In this document: one piece after another, positions 23,941 through 33,187 of the stretch | Position numbering within the stretch: the first letter of the stretch is position 1 | How the letters are laid out: each line of letters starts with the position of its first letter | Origin: Pseudomonadota bacterium | GTDB lineage: Bacteria > Pseudomonadota > Gammaproteobacteria > Steroidobacterales > Steroidobacteraceae | Reading direction: 5' to 3' | Length of the DNA stretch: 35,313 bases | NCBI GenBank assembly: GCA_947459825.1 | Contig: CANHFH010000014.1 | Span: 1-35,313 of the forward strand | The notes under the pieces: model-generated | What the model saw: the letters and a program-made list of their open reading frames with translations, nothing else | The model's database searches: none | Told to the model about the DNA's origin: nothing | Made by a program: the position numbers and the translations under genes

Positions 23941-24507
23941 ATGCTGCCGCTGATCCCGCTGATGTCGATGCTCGCGATGCCGATGGCCGCCGCCGCTGCG
24001 ACCGGCGCCGCGACCACCGCCGCGCCATCGCCCACGCTGCTGCGCGCGTCGTTGTTGGTCGAGGATGCGGAGCGCGCGGCCGCGTTCTACGCCGCGCTCG
24101 GCTTCCGCATCGAGTCCGACTTCACCAACGCGCGGCGCCCGGAGGGCAACCCCTTCCCGCTCAACGCGCCCTCGACCGCCGTACGGTTGGTGATCCTCGC
24201 CAGCGCGGACGGCACAGGCGGACGCATCGGGCTGGTGGAGTTCCGGACGCCGACGCCCGACGAGAACCGTCTCGACAAAGAAAAGACCGGCCGCGGTGAC
24301 GTGGTGCTGGTGTTCGATGTGCCGGACGCCGAGGCGGCCCACGCAGCGCTGGTCGCAGCGGGTGCCCGCGTGCTCGAGCCGCCGCAGGTCTATGTATCGC
24401 GCAACCGAGCGCCCGACGGCGGCCCGATGCAGGGCAAGGTGTTCCACGCCCGCGACCCCGACGGGCACCTCGTCGAACTGCTGGAGGCGCCGAAGCCGGT
24501 GCGTTGA
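23941..24507 (+). CDS. VOC-fold (glyoxalase-like) protein with hydrophobic N-terminus
   Basis: 188 residues. Residues 1-28 are hydrophobic and Ala-rich, like an export signal but without a positive start. Then LLRASLLVEDAERAAAFYAALGFRIESDF is the typical first VOC strand and helix, and VFHARDPDGHLVELLE is the typical last strand, with a Glu in the metal-ligand position. VOC proteins include glyoxalases, dioxygenases and resistance proteins; the specific reaction cannot be told. An AAGGA site lies just before ATG 23941. A second VOC protein lies at 27022. Confidence 0.8.
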   Translation: MLPLIPLMSMLAMPMAAAAATGAATTAAPSPTLLRASLLVEDAERAAAFYAALGFRIESDFTNARRPEGNPFPLNAPSTAVRLVILASADGTGGRIGLVEFRTPTPDENRLDKEKTGRGDVVLVFDVPDAEAAHAALVAAGARVLEPPQVYVSRNRAPDGGPMQGKVFHARDPDGHLVELLEAPKPVR

Positions 24508-24523
24508 CCGGGCGTCGGGCTGA

Positions 24524-24529
24524 TATGAT
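24524..24529 (+). promoter_or_regulatory. -10-like hexamer next to the NiCoT start
   Basis: TATGAT, 6 bp before ATG 24536 with no Shine-Dalgarno. Fits a leaderless transcript. Confidence 0.45.
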
Positions 24530-24535
24530 TTTGTG

Positions 24536-25345
24536 ATGGATAGCCTTCCGACCAGTTGGAGCGCTCTCGCCGCGGTGGTGTTCCTGCTCGGCCTCAAGCA
24601 CGGCTTCGATGCGGACCATCTCGCCACCATCGACGGTCTGACCCGGGTCAACGCCCGCGCCCGTCGGCCGTTCGCCCGTTGGTGCGGCGCGCTGTTCTCG
24701 CTGGGCCACGGTGCGGTGGTGATGGCGATCGCGGTGGTGGTGAGCCTGGCCGCTGCGCAGTGGCAGACGCCGGACTGGCTGCAGTCGAGCGGCGTGTGGA
24801 TCTCGGTGTTCTTCCTGGCGGCGCTCGGCATCGTCAACATCCACGCCGCCGTGACCGCGCCCGCCGATGAGATGGTGGCGCCGATCGGCCTCAAAGGCCG
24901 GCTGCTCGGCCGGCTCGCCGAGGCCGGCTCGCCCGGCCTGGTCGCGCTCGTGGGCGCGTTGTTCGCGCTCTCCTTCGACACCGTGAGCCAGGCCGCGCTG
25001 TTCTCGATCACGGCGCAGCAGTTCGGCGGACTCGGTCACGCGTTGATGCTGGGCGCGTTGTTCACGCTCGGCATGCTGGTCACCGACGGCATCAACGGGC
25101 TGTGGATCTCGCGGCTGATCGCCCGCGCCGATGAGATCGCGCGCATCGCCTCGCGGGTGATGAGCCTCGCGGTCGGCGGCGTGAGCCTGCTGATCGCCGG
25201 GTTCGCGTTGGCCAAGATGACGCTGCCGGACCTCGACGCCTGGTCGGAGGGCAAGGAACTCTGGTTCGGCGGCGCGGTCTTCGCGGTGGTGCTGGCGAGC
25301 TACTTCGCCGGCAAGCGCCTCGCGCACGACCGACCCGCACTCTGA
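24536..25345 (+). CDS. NiCoT/HoxN-family nickel-cobalt transporter
   Basis: 269 residues from ATG 24536 (a GTG lies one codon upstream). The family signature is clear: [16 protein letters not shown] (18-33), with His22, Asp25, Asp27 and His28 in the first helix. A second motif, [10 protein letters not shown], follows at about 54-63, and [15 protein letters not shown] later. About seven to eight membrane helices. It imports Ni2+ or Co2+ with high affinity. Neighbours include a superoxide dismutase and two VOC proteins; glyoxalase-type VOC enzymes can use Ni or Co, but a functional link is speculation. The 3' end is part of a 15-bp tandem duplication. Confidence 0.85.
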   Translation: MDSLPTSWSALAAVVFLLGLKHGFDADHLATIDGLTRVNARARRPFARWCGALFSLGHGAVVMAIAVVVSLAAAQWQTPDWLQSSGVWISVFFLAALGIVNIHAAVTAPADEMVAPIGLKGRLLGRLAEAGSPGLVALVGALFALSFDTVSQAALFSITAQQFGGLGHALMLGALFTLGMLVTDGINGLWISRLIARADEIARIASRVMSLAVGGVSLLIAGFALAKMTLPDLDAWSEGKELWFGGAVFAVVLASYFAGKRLAHDRPAL

Positions 25346-25369
25346 CGACCCGCACTCTGACGACCCGCA
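25332..25369. repeat. 15-bp tandem repeat over the NiCoT stop codon
   Basis: GACCCGCACTCTGAC occurs twice in tandem (25332-25346, 25347-25361) followed by a partial third copy, GACCCGCA. The unit includes the TGA stop. The AAGGAGG ribosome binding site of the next gene follows at once. Confidence 0.9.
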
Positions 25370-25380
25370 AGGAGGTTCCG

Positions 25381-26124
25381 ATGTCCCACCGTCTCGCCCT
25401 GGCGGCGCTGCTCGCGCTCGCTCTCCCCACCGCACTCGCCCAATCGACCGCCGCGCCTGCGCCATCGGCCGCCGCCGCACCCGCGGCGGTACCCGCCGCG
25501 TTCACGCTCGCGCCGCTGCCGTATCCCCACGACGCGCTCGAGCCCGTCATCGATACGCGCACGATGCAGATCCACCACGGCAAGCATCATCAAGCCTATG
25601 TCGACAACCTCAACCGCGCGGTCGCAGCGGATCCGTCGCTGCGCGGCCTGACGCTCGAGGCGCTGATGGCGCGCATGTCGACGCTGCCGGCCGCGGTGCG
25701 CAACAACGGCGGCGGTCATTGGAACCACGACTTCTTCTGGCGGACCATGACGCGCCCCGGACAGGGCGGTGCGCCGTCCGCGGCGCTGGCGGCCGCCATC
25801 GACCGCGACTTCGGCTCGCTCGACAAGTTCAAGGCCGCGTTCAAGACCGCGGGCACCGGACGCTTCGGCTCGGGCTGGGCGTGGCTCATCGTCGGCGCCG
25901 ACGGCAGACTGCAGATCACCTCGACGCCCAACCAGGACAACCCGCTCATGGACCTCGTCGCGGAGCGCGGCGCTCCGCTGCTCGGCAACGATGTCTGGGA
26001 GCACGCCTATTACCTGCAGTACCAGAACCGTCGCGGTGACTACCTCGACGCGTGGTGGCAGCTGGTCGACTGGTCGGTGGTGTCGCAGCGCTACGCTGCG
26101 GCGACCGCGGGCAAGCGCGGCTGA
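25381..26124 (+). CDS. Exported Mn/Fe superoxide dismutase
   Basis: 247 residues. Signal peptide 1-20 (site after ALA) and an Ala/Pro linker to about 40, then the full SOD fold. Metal ligands: His65 (IHHGKHH), His116 ([10 protein letters not shown]), Asp204 and His208 (NDVWEHAY). Gln185 in NQDNPL is the second-shell Gln placed as in Mn enzymes, so Mn or cambialistic use is likelier than strict Fe. It converts superoxide to H2O2 and O2, here in the periplasm, where CuZn enzymes are more usual. ATG 25381 has an AAGGAGG site. It follows the NiCoT gene by 35 bp. Confidence 0.93.
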   Translation: MSHRLALAALLALALPTALAQSTAAPAPSAAAAPAAVPAAFTLAPLPYPHDALEPVIDTRTMQIHHGKHHQAYVDNLNRAVAADPSLRGLTLEALMARMSTLPAAVRNNGGGHWNHDFFWRTMTRPGQGGAPSAALAAAIDRDFGSLDKFKAAFKTAGTGRFGSGWAWLIVGADGRLQITSTPNQDNPLMDLVAERGAPLLGNDVWEHAYYLQYQNRRGDYLDAWWQLVDWSVVSQRYAAATAGKRG

Positions 26125-26157
26125 TCCGGCTCGGTCAGCCGCCCTCGGCGGACCCGG

Positions 26158-26913
26158 TCAGCCGCCCGCGCCGGCGGGGATCAGCGTCGAGGGCGCAGGC
26201 GCTGGCATCGGCAGAGCCGGCGCCATGGGCGCGCGCGGACCGACGGGCGATGCAGCGGGATTAGTGGCCGACGACGGGACCTCGACCGAAGCGACGCGCC
26301 GCGCGCCGTTGAAGCGATGGCGGTAGTAGGTCTCATCGAGGTCGTTGATACGCACGCGCCCGCGGGAATTGGGGGCGTGCACGAACTTGGAGTCGCCGAG
26401 GTAGATACCGACGTGCGAGTTGGCGGCGCCGCGGGTGTTGAAGAACACGAGGTCGCCCGGCTGCAGCTCGCCGCGCGCCACGGCCATGCCGCCGCGCGCC
26501 ATCTCGCGCGCGGTGCGCGGCAGCGAGAGGTCGAAGGTCTTGCTGAAGACGTACTTCACGAAGCCGCTGCAATCGAAGCCGCTCGCGGGGTTGCTGCCGC
26601 CGAAGCGGTAGGGCACGCCGATGAAGGACAGCGCGTTGTCGACGAGTTCGGTGACATCGAGGCCCGGCAGGTCGAAGCCGCCGCCCATCGAGGGCACGCT
26701 GATCGAGCTGAGGTCGAGCGTCACCACGCGCGAGGCATAGGAGTCGGGCGCAGGGAGGCCGAGGGCCCGCAGGCTCTGCACGACCTGGTTCTTGATGACG
26801 GGGCTCTGCAGGACAGGGCTCTGACGCTCGTCAGCGGCCGCCGGACGCGCGAGCACGCACAGCAGCCCGACAACGGCTGCCGCTACTCGCCCGTTATGCC
26901 GACGGAAGCTCAT
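26158..26913 (-). CDS. Exported NlpC/P60 (C40) cell-wall peptidase
   Basis: 251 residues. Signal peptide 1-27 (site after PAAA). NlpC/P60 domain at about 85-205: catalytic Cys115 in GFDCSGFVKYVF, His167 in SHVGIYLGD and His179 in FVHAPN, so the triad is intact. The C-terminal 35 residues are Ala/Pro-rich. It probably cuts D-Glu-DAP or DAP-DAP bonds in peptidoglycan. AGGAGCGGA precedes ATG 26913. Convergent with the dismutase gene; no clear terminator between them. Confidence 0.9.
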   Translation of the reverse strand: MSFRRHNGRVAAAVVGLLCVLARPAAADERQSPVLQSPVIKNQVVQSLRALGLPAPDSYASRVVTLDLSSISVPSMGGGFDLPGLDVTELVDNALSFIGVPYRFGGSNPASGFDCSGFVKYVFSKTFDLSLPRTAREMARGGMAVARGELQPGDLVFFNTRGAANSHVGIYLGDSKFVHAPNSRGRVRINDLDETYYRHRFNGARRVASVEVPSSATNPAASPVGPRAPMAPALPMPAPAPSTLIPAGAGG

Positions 26914-27021
26914 CTCGCGTCCGCTCCTGTTCCAAGCCTATGATTGGGGCGGCGATTCTACCCCGCCTCGCGGCGGTCCGTACATCCCCGGATTGCCCAC
27001 TCTGCGGACTGGGAGGGACAC

Positions 27022-27612
27022 TTGAAATATATATATAAAACAATGATTTATGCGCTCATGGCCGTGGCACTGTCAGGGGCGCTTGTCGCTCCGCAACGCC
27101 TCGCAGCCGCCCCGGTTCCGGAGGCCGAGCGCATCCCGGTGGACCTGCGCCGTACGACCCTGGTGGTGAGGGACATCGAGCGGTCGCTGCCGCTCTACCG
27201 CGACGGCCTCGGGCTCAAGGTGATCTACGACCAGCTCATCGGCGGCGGTCCGCAGCCGGACGGCAGCACGCGGCCGCCGACCGTGCGCCTCGTGCTGCTG
27301 CGCGCCAACGACGACTTCATCGGCGTGCTCGGTTTGATGCAGCGCCTGAACCTCGAACAGACGCCGCCGCCGCCCGAGTTCCGGCGCGCCGGGCCGGGCG
27401 GCCTGATCCTCGTGTTCAACATCCAGGACCTCGAGCAGCGTTTCGCCCGCATCGAGGCGACGCCCTTCGTGACCGTCGCCGAGCAGCCGCGGCGCATCGA
27501 TTACCCGGCGGCGGGCGGCGGCAGCATCCCGGTGCTGTTCAGCGCCGTCTGGGACGCCGACGGCAACTTCATCGAGCTCAACCGACTGCTCGGCACACCG
27601 GCGGGACGCTGA
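27022..27612 (+). CDS. Exported VOC-fold (glyoxalase-like) protein
   Basis: 196 residues if translation starts at TTG 27022, which follows GGGAGGG by four bases; ATG 27043 lacks a nearby site. The TTG start gives a normal signal peptide: KYIYKTM then a hydrophobic core ending near PQRLAAA. The VOC domain begins RTTLVVRDIERSLPLYRDGLGLKVIYD and ends VWDADGNFIELNRL, with Glu in the last-strand metal position. The first 20 bp of coding sequence are a run of A/T (near 27025-27042), very unlike the high-GC surroundings, perhaps to keep the start unstructured. It is followed 5 bp later by the EamA gene, so the two may be co-transcribed. Confidence 0.78.
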   Translation: MKYIYKTMIYALMAVALSGALVAPQRLAAAPVPEAERIPVDLRRTTLVVRDIERSLPLYRDGLGLKVIYDQLIGGGPQPDGSTRPPTVRLVLLRANDDFIGVLGLMQRLNLEQTPPPPEFRRAGPGGLILVFNIQDLEQRFARIEATPFVTVAEQPRRIDYPAAGGGSIPVLFSAVWDADGNFIELNRLLGTPAGR

Positions 27613-27617
27613 ACGGC

Positions 27618-28535
27618 ATGGGCGACGATGCCGCAGGGCGCAGAGCGCTCTGGCAGCTGCATGTCTGCGTGCTGCTGTGGGGCTTCACGGCGATCCTCGG
27701 CAAGCTGATCACGCTGCCGACCAGCGCGCTCGTCGTCTGGCGCATGGGGCTCGCCGCGGCGATCCTCGCGATGCTGCCGCGCGCGTGGCGCGGCCTGCGC
27801 GCGCTGCCCGCGCGACGCCTCGCGCTGCTCGCCGGCATCGGCGCGGTCATCGCGCTGCACTGGCTCGCGTTCTACGGCGCGGTCCGCCTCGCCAACGCGT
27901 CGGTGGCGGTCGCCTGCATCGCGCTCGGCTCGGTGTTCGCGGCCATCATCGAGCCATGGATCACCGGCCGTCCGCACCGCCGCAGCGAACTGTTGCTCGG
28001 CGTGCTGGTGCTGCCCGGCGTCTTCCTGCTGGTCGGCGGCGTACCGCTCGACATGCGCCTCGGGGTGGCGGTCGGCATCGTGGCCGCGCTGCTGGCGGCG
28101 CTCTTCGCGGCGCTCAACAAGCGGCACGCCACCGGCGACCCGCCCGAGGGCGTGGCGCTGCTGCAGATGACGGCGGGCTGCCTCACGCTCGTGGTCGGAT
28201 GCACGATGGTGTTCGGCGTCGCCGACACGCTGCGCTGGCCCTCCATGCCCGACCTCGGCTGGCTGCTGGTGCTCGCGGCTTTCTGCACGGTGCTCACCAT
28301 GCTGCTGTGGCTGCACGCCCTGCCCCACATCAGCGCCTTCACCACCCAGCTCGCGCTCAACCTCGAACCCGTCTATGCCATCCTGTTGGCCGCGCTCTGG
28401 TTCCGCGAGTACGAACAGCTGACGCCGCTCTTCTACCTCGGCGCCGCGCTGGTGCTCGCCACCGTGTTCGCGCAGCCGCGCCTCGCCGCGCTGCTGGGCG
28501 AAGGACCGCCCCGTACGACCGCTGCCGGAGATTGA
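27618..28535 (+). CDS. EamA/DMT-family transporter
   Basis: 305 residues with about ten membrane helices arranged as two EamA halves. LHVCVLLWGFTAILGKL opens the first half and WRMGLAAAIL follows; the second half ends with LNLEPVYAILLAALWFREYEQLTP, the conserved Glu-Pro helix of the family. DMT proteins export small metabolites or drugs; the substrate cannot be predicted. It starts 5 bp after the VOC gene and its stop lies one base before the next ATG. Confidence 0.88.
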   Translation: MGDDAAGRRALWQLHVCVLLWGFTAILGKLITLPTSALVVWRMGLAAAILAMLPRAWRGLRALPARRLALLAGIGAVIALHWLAFYGAVRLANASVAVACIALGSVFAAIIEPWITGRPHRRSELLLGVLVLPGVFLLVGGVPLDMRLGVAVGIVAALLAALFAALNKRHATGDPPEGVALLQMTAGCLTLVVGCTMVFGVADTLRWPSMPDLGWLLVLAAFCTVLTMLLWLHALPHISAFTTQLALNLEPVYAILLAALWFREYEQLTPLFYLGAALVLATVFAQPRLAALLGEGPPRTTAAGD

Positions 28536-28536
28536 G

Positions 28537-29856
28537 ATGACCTCGACGAAGACCCGCACCGCGCCCGTCGCCGCCGCGCTCGCCGCTGCGTTGGGCGCCC
28601 TGCTCACCGCTGCGTCGCTCGTCGCGCTGACCGCGACATCGGCCGCCGCCGACACCGTGGCCCAGCCCGGGCTGAAGCGCACCGGCCGCATCCAGGCGCT
28701 CGGCGCCACCGGTCGCGCCGGCGATATCTACGACGCCGGCGTGCGCTCGCCGAAGTCCGCGGCGTTCACGCCGGACGGCGGCAAGCTCTACATCAACGCG
28801 CTGGAGGGCGGCGAGACGCTGGTCTACGCGTACCCCTCGCTCAAACGCGTCGCCGTCATCCGCCACCAGTTCGGCCCCGGCGACGCGGCGCTGTTCCAGG
28901 GCGAGACCACGGTGTTCGGCTATGAGTACTTCAACGGCCGCGAGGGCAGCCGCAATGTGTTCGGCGGCAAGCCCGTCGAGATGGCCTTCTCGCACGGCGG
29001 CCGATATCTTTGGGTGCCGTACTACCGCCGCAGCTACGACCCGCAGGCGGCCTCGCCCTCGGCGCTCGCCATCATCGACACGCGCAGCGACCGCATCGTG
29101 CGCGTGATGCCGACCGGACCGCTGCCGAAGTACATGGCGGTCTCGCCCGACTCCACCGTGGCCGTGGTCACGCACTGGGGCGACAACACGCTAGGCGCCC
29201 TCGACATCCGCGGCGACGACCCCGCGAAGTTCCGCTACATCGCGCACTGGACCGTCGAGTACCGGCTGCCCGTCGAGGGGATCACCGGCAACCGCGACAG
29301 CCAGTGCGGCTTCTGCCTGCGCGGCACCGTGTTCACGCCGGACGGCCGGACCGTGCTGGTGGCGCGCATGGGCGGCGGCGGCCTCGCGGGCTTCGAGGTC
29401 GCGACCGGCCGCTACCTCGGCACGCTGCTCGACTTCGTGTCCAACCCGCGGCACCTGTCGGTCTCGCCCGACGGCCGCACGCTCTACGCCAGCGGCAACC
29501 GCAGCGGCGCGGTCGGCCGCTACGACCTCGCGTCGATGGTACGGGCGCTCTACGCCGCCGACGGCAAGCGCGTCGACGGGCCGGGCGGCGAGACGCTGGC
29601 GGTGGGCGTCGGGGCGCGCACCATCGCGCTCTCCCCCGACGGCCGTACGCTCTACGCCGCCATCAACAACGAGTCGCGGCTGGTGAAGGTGGACCTCGCC
29701 CGCTGGCAGGTCGTGGACCGCGCCGCGGTCGACCCGTTCACCGTCGGGCTCGCCGTGAGCCCGGACGGCCGTACCATCGTGACCACGAGCCAGGGCCGCA
29801 GCGGCCAGGGCGGCGGCAACTCGGTCGGTCTCTACGCCGACGGTGCCGTGGACTGA
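28537..29856 (+). CDS. Exported YncE/NHL-like beta-propeller protein
   Basis: 439 residues. Signal peptide 1-38 (site after SAAA). Propeller repeats throughout are marked by FTPDGGKLY, SPDSTVAV, FTPDGRTVL, SPDGRTLYAS, SPDGRTLYAA and SPDGRTIVTT, as in YncE- and lactonase-like proteins. An unusual CGFC motif lies at about 257-260. No catalytic site is evident; such proteins bind ligands or partners in the periplasm. It is coupled to the EamA gene with one base between stop and start, and is followed by the unrecognised gene at 29884. Confidence 0.82.
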   Translation: MTSTKTRTAPVAAALAAALGALLTAASLVALTATSAAADTVAQPGLKRTGRIQALGATGRAGDIYDAGVRSPKSAAFTPDGGKLYINALEGGETLVYAYPSLKRVAVIRHQFGPGDAALFQGETTVFGYEYFNGREGSRNVFGGKPVEMAFSHGGRYLWVPYYRRSYDPQAASPSALAIIDTRSDRIVRVMPTGPLPKYMAVSPDSTVAVVTHWGDNTLGALDIRGDDPAKFRYIAHWTVEYRLPVEGITGNRDSQCGFCLRGTVFTPDGRTVLVARMGGGGLAGFEVATGRYLGTLLDFVSNPRHLSVSPDGRTLYASGNRSGAVGRYDLASMVRALYAADGKRVDGPGGETLAVGVGARTIALSPDGRTLYAAINNESRLVKVDLARWQVVDRAAVDPFTVGLAVSPDGRTIVTTSQGRSGQGGGNSVGLYADGAVD

Positions 29857-29883
29857 GGTTGTGGACCGAGGGAGGGGACACCC

Positions 29884-30579
29884 GTGAGCGCACCCGGCGG
29901 ACTCAAGGCCAAGCTGATCGGTTGGCTGATGAAGAAGATGATGGCCGGCGCAGGCGGCGCGGGCGGTGGACCGGGCTCCGGCGGCGGACCGCCGCCCTGG
30001 GTGCGCGCCATGATGGCCGGCGGCGGCGCGCCGGGCGGCATGGCGGCGATGCTCGCCACCTCCAGCGGCTTCGAGGGCCGCGAGCGGATGCTCGGCGACG
30101 CCGTGGCGCTCGCACTGCGCACGCTCAAAGATTCCACGCCCTACCAGCACGACATGAACGACGCGCTGGTCAGGATGCACCTGAGCTCCGTCCAGTTCTT
30201 CAAGGACCGGGGCGTGCTCGACGAATATGTCGCGCACGACATCAAGACCATGGCGCCCATGCTCACCCGCCTGAAGGGCATGATCGACAAGACCGGCGAG
30301 AAGGAGATCGCGCTCGCCGGCATGTTCGACCGCACGGCCTGCCTCTACCAGCTGTGCATGGACCTCAAGAGCGAGCCCGGCAAACGCAGCTTCACCTTCC
30401 CCTACTCGAAGGTGCTCGGCATCGCGCGCGCGGAGGGGCAGTCCGACCTCAGCGACCGCGAACTGCACGAGCGCTGGCTGAAGCCGCGGCTGCTCGGCTA
30501 CGCGGCCGAGCTCGGCGTGGAGATCGAGGTGTCGGACATCGGCCCGGACGGCTTGGTGACGGCCAAGCTCGCCGCCTGA
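29884..30579 (+). CDS. Unrecognised 231-residue protein
   Basis: Starts at GTG 29884 behind a strong GGAGGGG site. Residues 1-60 hold a Lys/Met-rich amphipathic helix and a Gly/Pro-rich low-complexity stretch (Met, Gly and Pro only in parts). Residues 60-230 look like a folded alpha/beta domain with FDRTACLYQLCMDL in the middle and VSDIGPDGLVTAKL as a last strand. No signal peptide or membrane helix. It follows the propeller gene by 27 bp, so it is probably in the same transcript. I do not recognise the family and give no function. Confidence 0.72.
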   Translation: MSAPGGLKAKLIGWLMKKMMAGAGGAGGGPGSGGGPPPWVRAMMAGGGAPGGMAAMLATSSGFEGRERMLGDAVALALRTLKDSTPYQHDMNDALVRMHLSSVQFFKDRGVLDEYVAHDIKTMAPMLTRLKGMIDKTGEKEIALAGMFDRTACLYQLCMDLKSEPGKRSFTFPYSKVLGIARAEGQSDLSDRELHERWLKPRLLGYAAELGVEIEVSDIGPDGLVTAKLAA

Positions 30580-30598
30580 GCGGCGCCGTCGCCCGGTC

Positions 30599-31456
30599 TC
30601 AACCCTCGCGCGGCGGACGCCCCGGCGGCCAGGACAATGCCGTAGCCCGCCGCCGCGAACGCAGGAACGGGTACAGCAGCTGGGTCGCCCAACGCTCGGT
30701 GCCGTGCTCGCGGTCGTCGGCGAGGCCGTAGGCCGGCGGGTAGCGGCGCGTGATGCGCGCCGTGCCGAAGATGACATCCCAAAGAAAAAGCAGGTTGCCG
30801 AAGTTGCCGGCGTAGTGGCCGACGCCGTCGTCCTGCGTCAGCGCGTGGTGCGCATGATGGGTGGCGGGCGTCGAGATGGTCCGCTCCAGCACCCACATCA
30901 CCGGATGCATGGCCGGGATGCGGTACAGCGCCTCGTCCCAGCGCCAGCTCGAATGGGCGCCGATGATCACCGCGATCTTCACCACCGAATACCCGGCATA
31001 GACCCAGCCGAACCCGAGGTACACGAGCACGCCGCTCAGCCACAGCCCGGGCATGAAGGCGTAGTAGAGCGCGTTGTTGCGGTACACGACCCGCACGCTC
31101 ATGTAGGCCGCCGAGTGGTGCACCCGGTGCAGCGGCCAGATGAGGCTGCTGTGCGAGAGCCGGTGCCACCAATACTGGGTGAGGTCGTCGGCGATGAGCA
31201 GCGTGCCGACCATGGCCCACCAGGGCCAGTGTGCGAGCGCACCCCGCTGCTCCGGCATCAGCCAGGCGCTGAGCGCGGTGGAGGTCGTCAGCACCCCCGC
31301 GAACACCAGCGGGAAGACCAGCAGGATGGCGATGTCGAGCCGGTCGTCCTCGCGGCCCGCCATCCGCGGGCGCAGCTCGCCGCGCACCCATTCAGCGGCC
31401 GCGAAGCCGCCGAACACGGCGACCAGGGCCAGGGACTGGAACATCTGCGGATCCAT
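30599..31456 (-). CDS. Sterol desaturase/fatty acid hydroxylase-family protein
   Basis: 285 residues from ATG 31456. Membrane di-iron protein with the family His boxes HRLSH (98-102), HRVHH (110-114) and HHAHH (200-204), and helices at about 5-20, 42-65, 80-92 and 132-165. It probably hydroxylates or desaturates a lipid; sterol, carotenoid and fatty acyl substrates all occur in the family. A GTG 13 codons upstream is in frame but lacks support. A TAGAAT lies 5 bp before the ATG. Convergent with the unrecognised gene and divergent from pntA. It is unrelated to alkB in motif spacing. Confidence 0.87.
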   Translation of the reverse strand: MDPQMFQSLALVAVFGGFAAAEWVRGELRPRMAGREDDRLDIAILLVFPLVFAGVLTTSTALSAWLMPEQRGALAHWPWWAMVGTLLIADDLTQYWWHRLSHSSLIWPLHRVHHSAAYMSVRVVYRNNALYYAFMPGLWLSGVLVYLGFGWVYAGYSVVKIAVIIGAHSSWRWDEALYRIPAMHPVMWVLERTISTPATHHAHHALTQDDGVGHYAGNFGNLLFLWDVIFGTARITRRYPPAYGLADDREHGTERWATQLLYPFLRSRRRATALSWPPGRPPREG

Positions 31457-31461
31457 GTCCC

Positions 31462-31467
31462 ATTCTA
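31462..31467 (-). promoter_or_regulatory. -10-like hexamer next to the hydroxylase start
   Basis: TAGAAT on the minus strand, 5 bp before ATG 31456; fits a leaderless transcript. Confidence 0.4.
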
Positions 31468-31560
31468 GGGCCGAAAACGGGCGTACCGTCTGCACTTTGG
31501 TCTAATATCCGGTCCGGCCTGTGGCCGCCGCCGCAAGCCCTGCAGACCCCCGAGGTGAGC

Positions 31561-33174
31561 ATGTCCCTGACGATCGGAGTGCCGCGCGAGACCTTCGCCG
31601 GCGAGAAGCGCGTGGCGACCGTCCCCGAGGTGGTCGAGAAGCTCCTGAAACTCGGCTTCAAGGTCTGCGTCGAGACGGGTGCGGGCGATGCCGCCAACTT
31701 CAGCGACGAGGCCTACCGCGCCGCCGGCGCCACGGTGGCGGGTTCCGCTGCCGAGGTCTACGCCGCCGCTGATGCGGTCTTCAAGGTCCGCCCCCCGACC
31801 GCCGCCGAGGTGGCCCAACTGCGCGAGGGCGCGACCTTCATCGGCTTCGTGTGGCCCGCCCAGAACCCGGAGCTCATGCAGCAGCTCGCCGCGCGCAAGG
31901 CCACGGTGCTCGCCATCGACTCGCTGCCGCGCCAGCTGTCGCGCGCGCAGAAGATGGACGCGCTCACCTCCATGGCCGGCGTCAGCGGCTACCGCGCCAT
32001 CATCGAAGCGGCGCACGCGTTCGGCCGCCCCTTCAACGGGCAAGTCACGGCCGCCGGCAAGATCCCGCCCGCCAAGGTGTTCATCGCGGGCGCCGGCGTC
32101 GCGGGCCTCGCGGCCATCGGCGCCGCCGCCAACCTCGGTGCCATCGTGCGCGCCAACGACACCCGCGCGGAGGTCGCCGACCAGGTGGTCTCGCTCGGCG
32201 GCGAGTTCGTGAAGGTCGACTACGAGGAGGAAGGCTCGGGCGGCGGCGGCTACGCCAAGGTCATGAGCGAGGGCTTCCAGCAGGCGCAGCGCGCCATGTA
32301 CGCGCAGCAGGCCCGCGAGGTCGACATCATCGTCACCACCGCGTTGATCCCCGGCAAGCCCGCGCCGCGGCTCATCACCGCCGAGATGGTGCAGACGATG
32401 AAGCCCGGCAGCGTCATCGTCGACATGGCCGCCGAACAGGGCGGCAACTGCGAACTCACCGTGCCGGGCGAGGCCGTGGTGCGCCACGGCGTCACGATCG
32501 TCGGCTACACCGACCTCGCGAGCCGCCTCGCGCGCCAGTCCTCGACGCTCTACTCCAACAACCTGCTGCGCCTCACCGAGGAGCTCTGCAAGGCGAAGGA
32601 CGGCAAGCTGGTCGTCGACATGGACGACGACGCGATCCGCGGCCTCACGGTCATCAAGGACGGCGCCGTCACCTGGCCCCCGCCGCCGCTCAAGCAGGCC
32701 GCAGCGCCTGCCGCCAAGCCCGCGGCTGCCGCCGCCACGGCGCCGGCAAAGAAATCCTCGCACGGCCACGGCGGCGGCGGAGAGCCCGCGTCGGCCACCG
32801 GCCTCGCCATCACCTTCGGCATCGGCGCGCTGCTCTTCTGGCTGGTCGGCGCGTACGCGCCGGCCGAGTTCCTCGGCCACTTCACGGTGTTCGTGCTGGC
32901 CTGCTTCATCGGCTACATGGTGGTCTGGAACGTCACGCCCTCGCTGCACACGCCGCTGATGAGCGTCACCAACGCCATCTCCAGCATCATCGCGGTGGGG
33001 GCGCTGGTGCAGGTCGCGCCGCCGCTCAACGGCACAGCCGGAGACGCCGCCGCGTCGGGCCGTCCCGATGCGCTGATCCTCGGCCTCGCGGTGACCGCGC
33101 TGGTGCTCACCGCCATCAACATGTTCGGCGGCTTCGCCGTCACGCGTCGCATGCTCGCGATGTTCCGCAAGTAA
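31561..33174 (+). CDS. pntA: NAD(P) transhydrogenase subunit alpha
   Basis: 537 residues from ATG 31561, preceded by GAGGTGA; a GTG two codons upstream overlaps that site. Domain I (NAD-binding) covers about 1-385, opening [15 protein letters not shown] and with the Rossmann loop GAGVAG (177-182) and Asp at the end of the second strand. An Ala/Pro/Lys and His/Gly linker (about 390-420) leads to four membrane helices, so alpha is undivided as in enteric PntA. With PntB it couples hydride transfer from NADH to NADP+ to proton entry and supplies NADPH. Forms an operon with pntB (13-bp gap). Confidence 0.96.
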   Translation: MSLTIGVPRETFAGEKRVATVPEVVEKLLKLGFKVCVETGAGDAANFSDEAYRAAGATVAGSAAEVYAAADAVFKVRPPTAAEVAQLREGATFIGFVWPAQNPELMQQLAARKATVLAIDSLPRQLSRAQKMDALTSMAGVSGYRAIIEAAHAFGRPFNGQVTAAGKIPPAKVFIAGAGVAGLAAIGAAANLGAIVRANDTRAEVADQVVSLGGEFVKVDYEEEGSGGGGYAKVMSEGFQQAQRAMYAQQAREVDIIVTTALIPGKPAPRLITAEMVQTMKPGSVIVDMAAEQGGNCELTVPGEAVVRHGVTIVGYTDLASRLARQSSTLYSNNLLRLTEELCKAKDGKLVVDMDDDAIRGLTVIKDGAVTWPPPPLKQAAAPAAKPAAAAATAPAKKSSHGHGGGGEPASATGLAITFGIGALLFWLVGAYAPAEFLGHFTVFVLACFIGYMVVWNVTPSLHTPLMSVTNAISSIIAVGALVQVAPPLNGTAGDAAASGRPDALILGLAVTALVLTAINMFGGFAVTRRMLAMFRK

Positions 33175-33187
33175 GGGAGCCGCAGGC

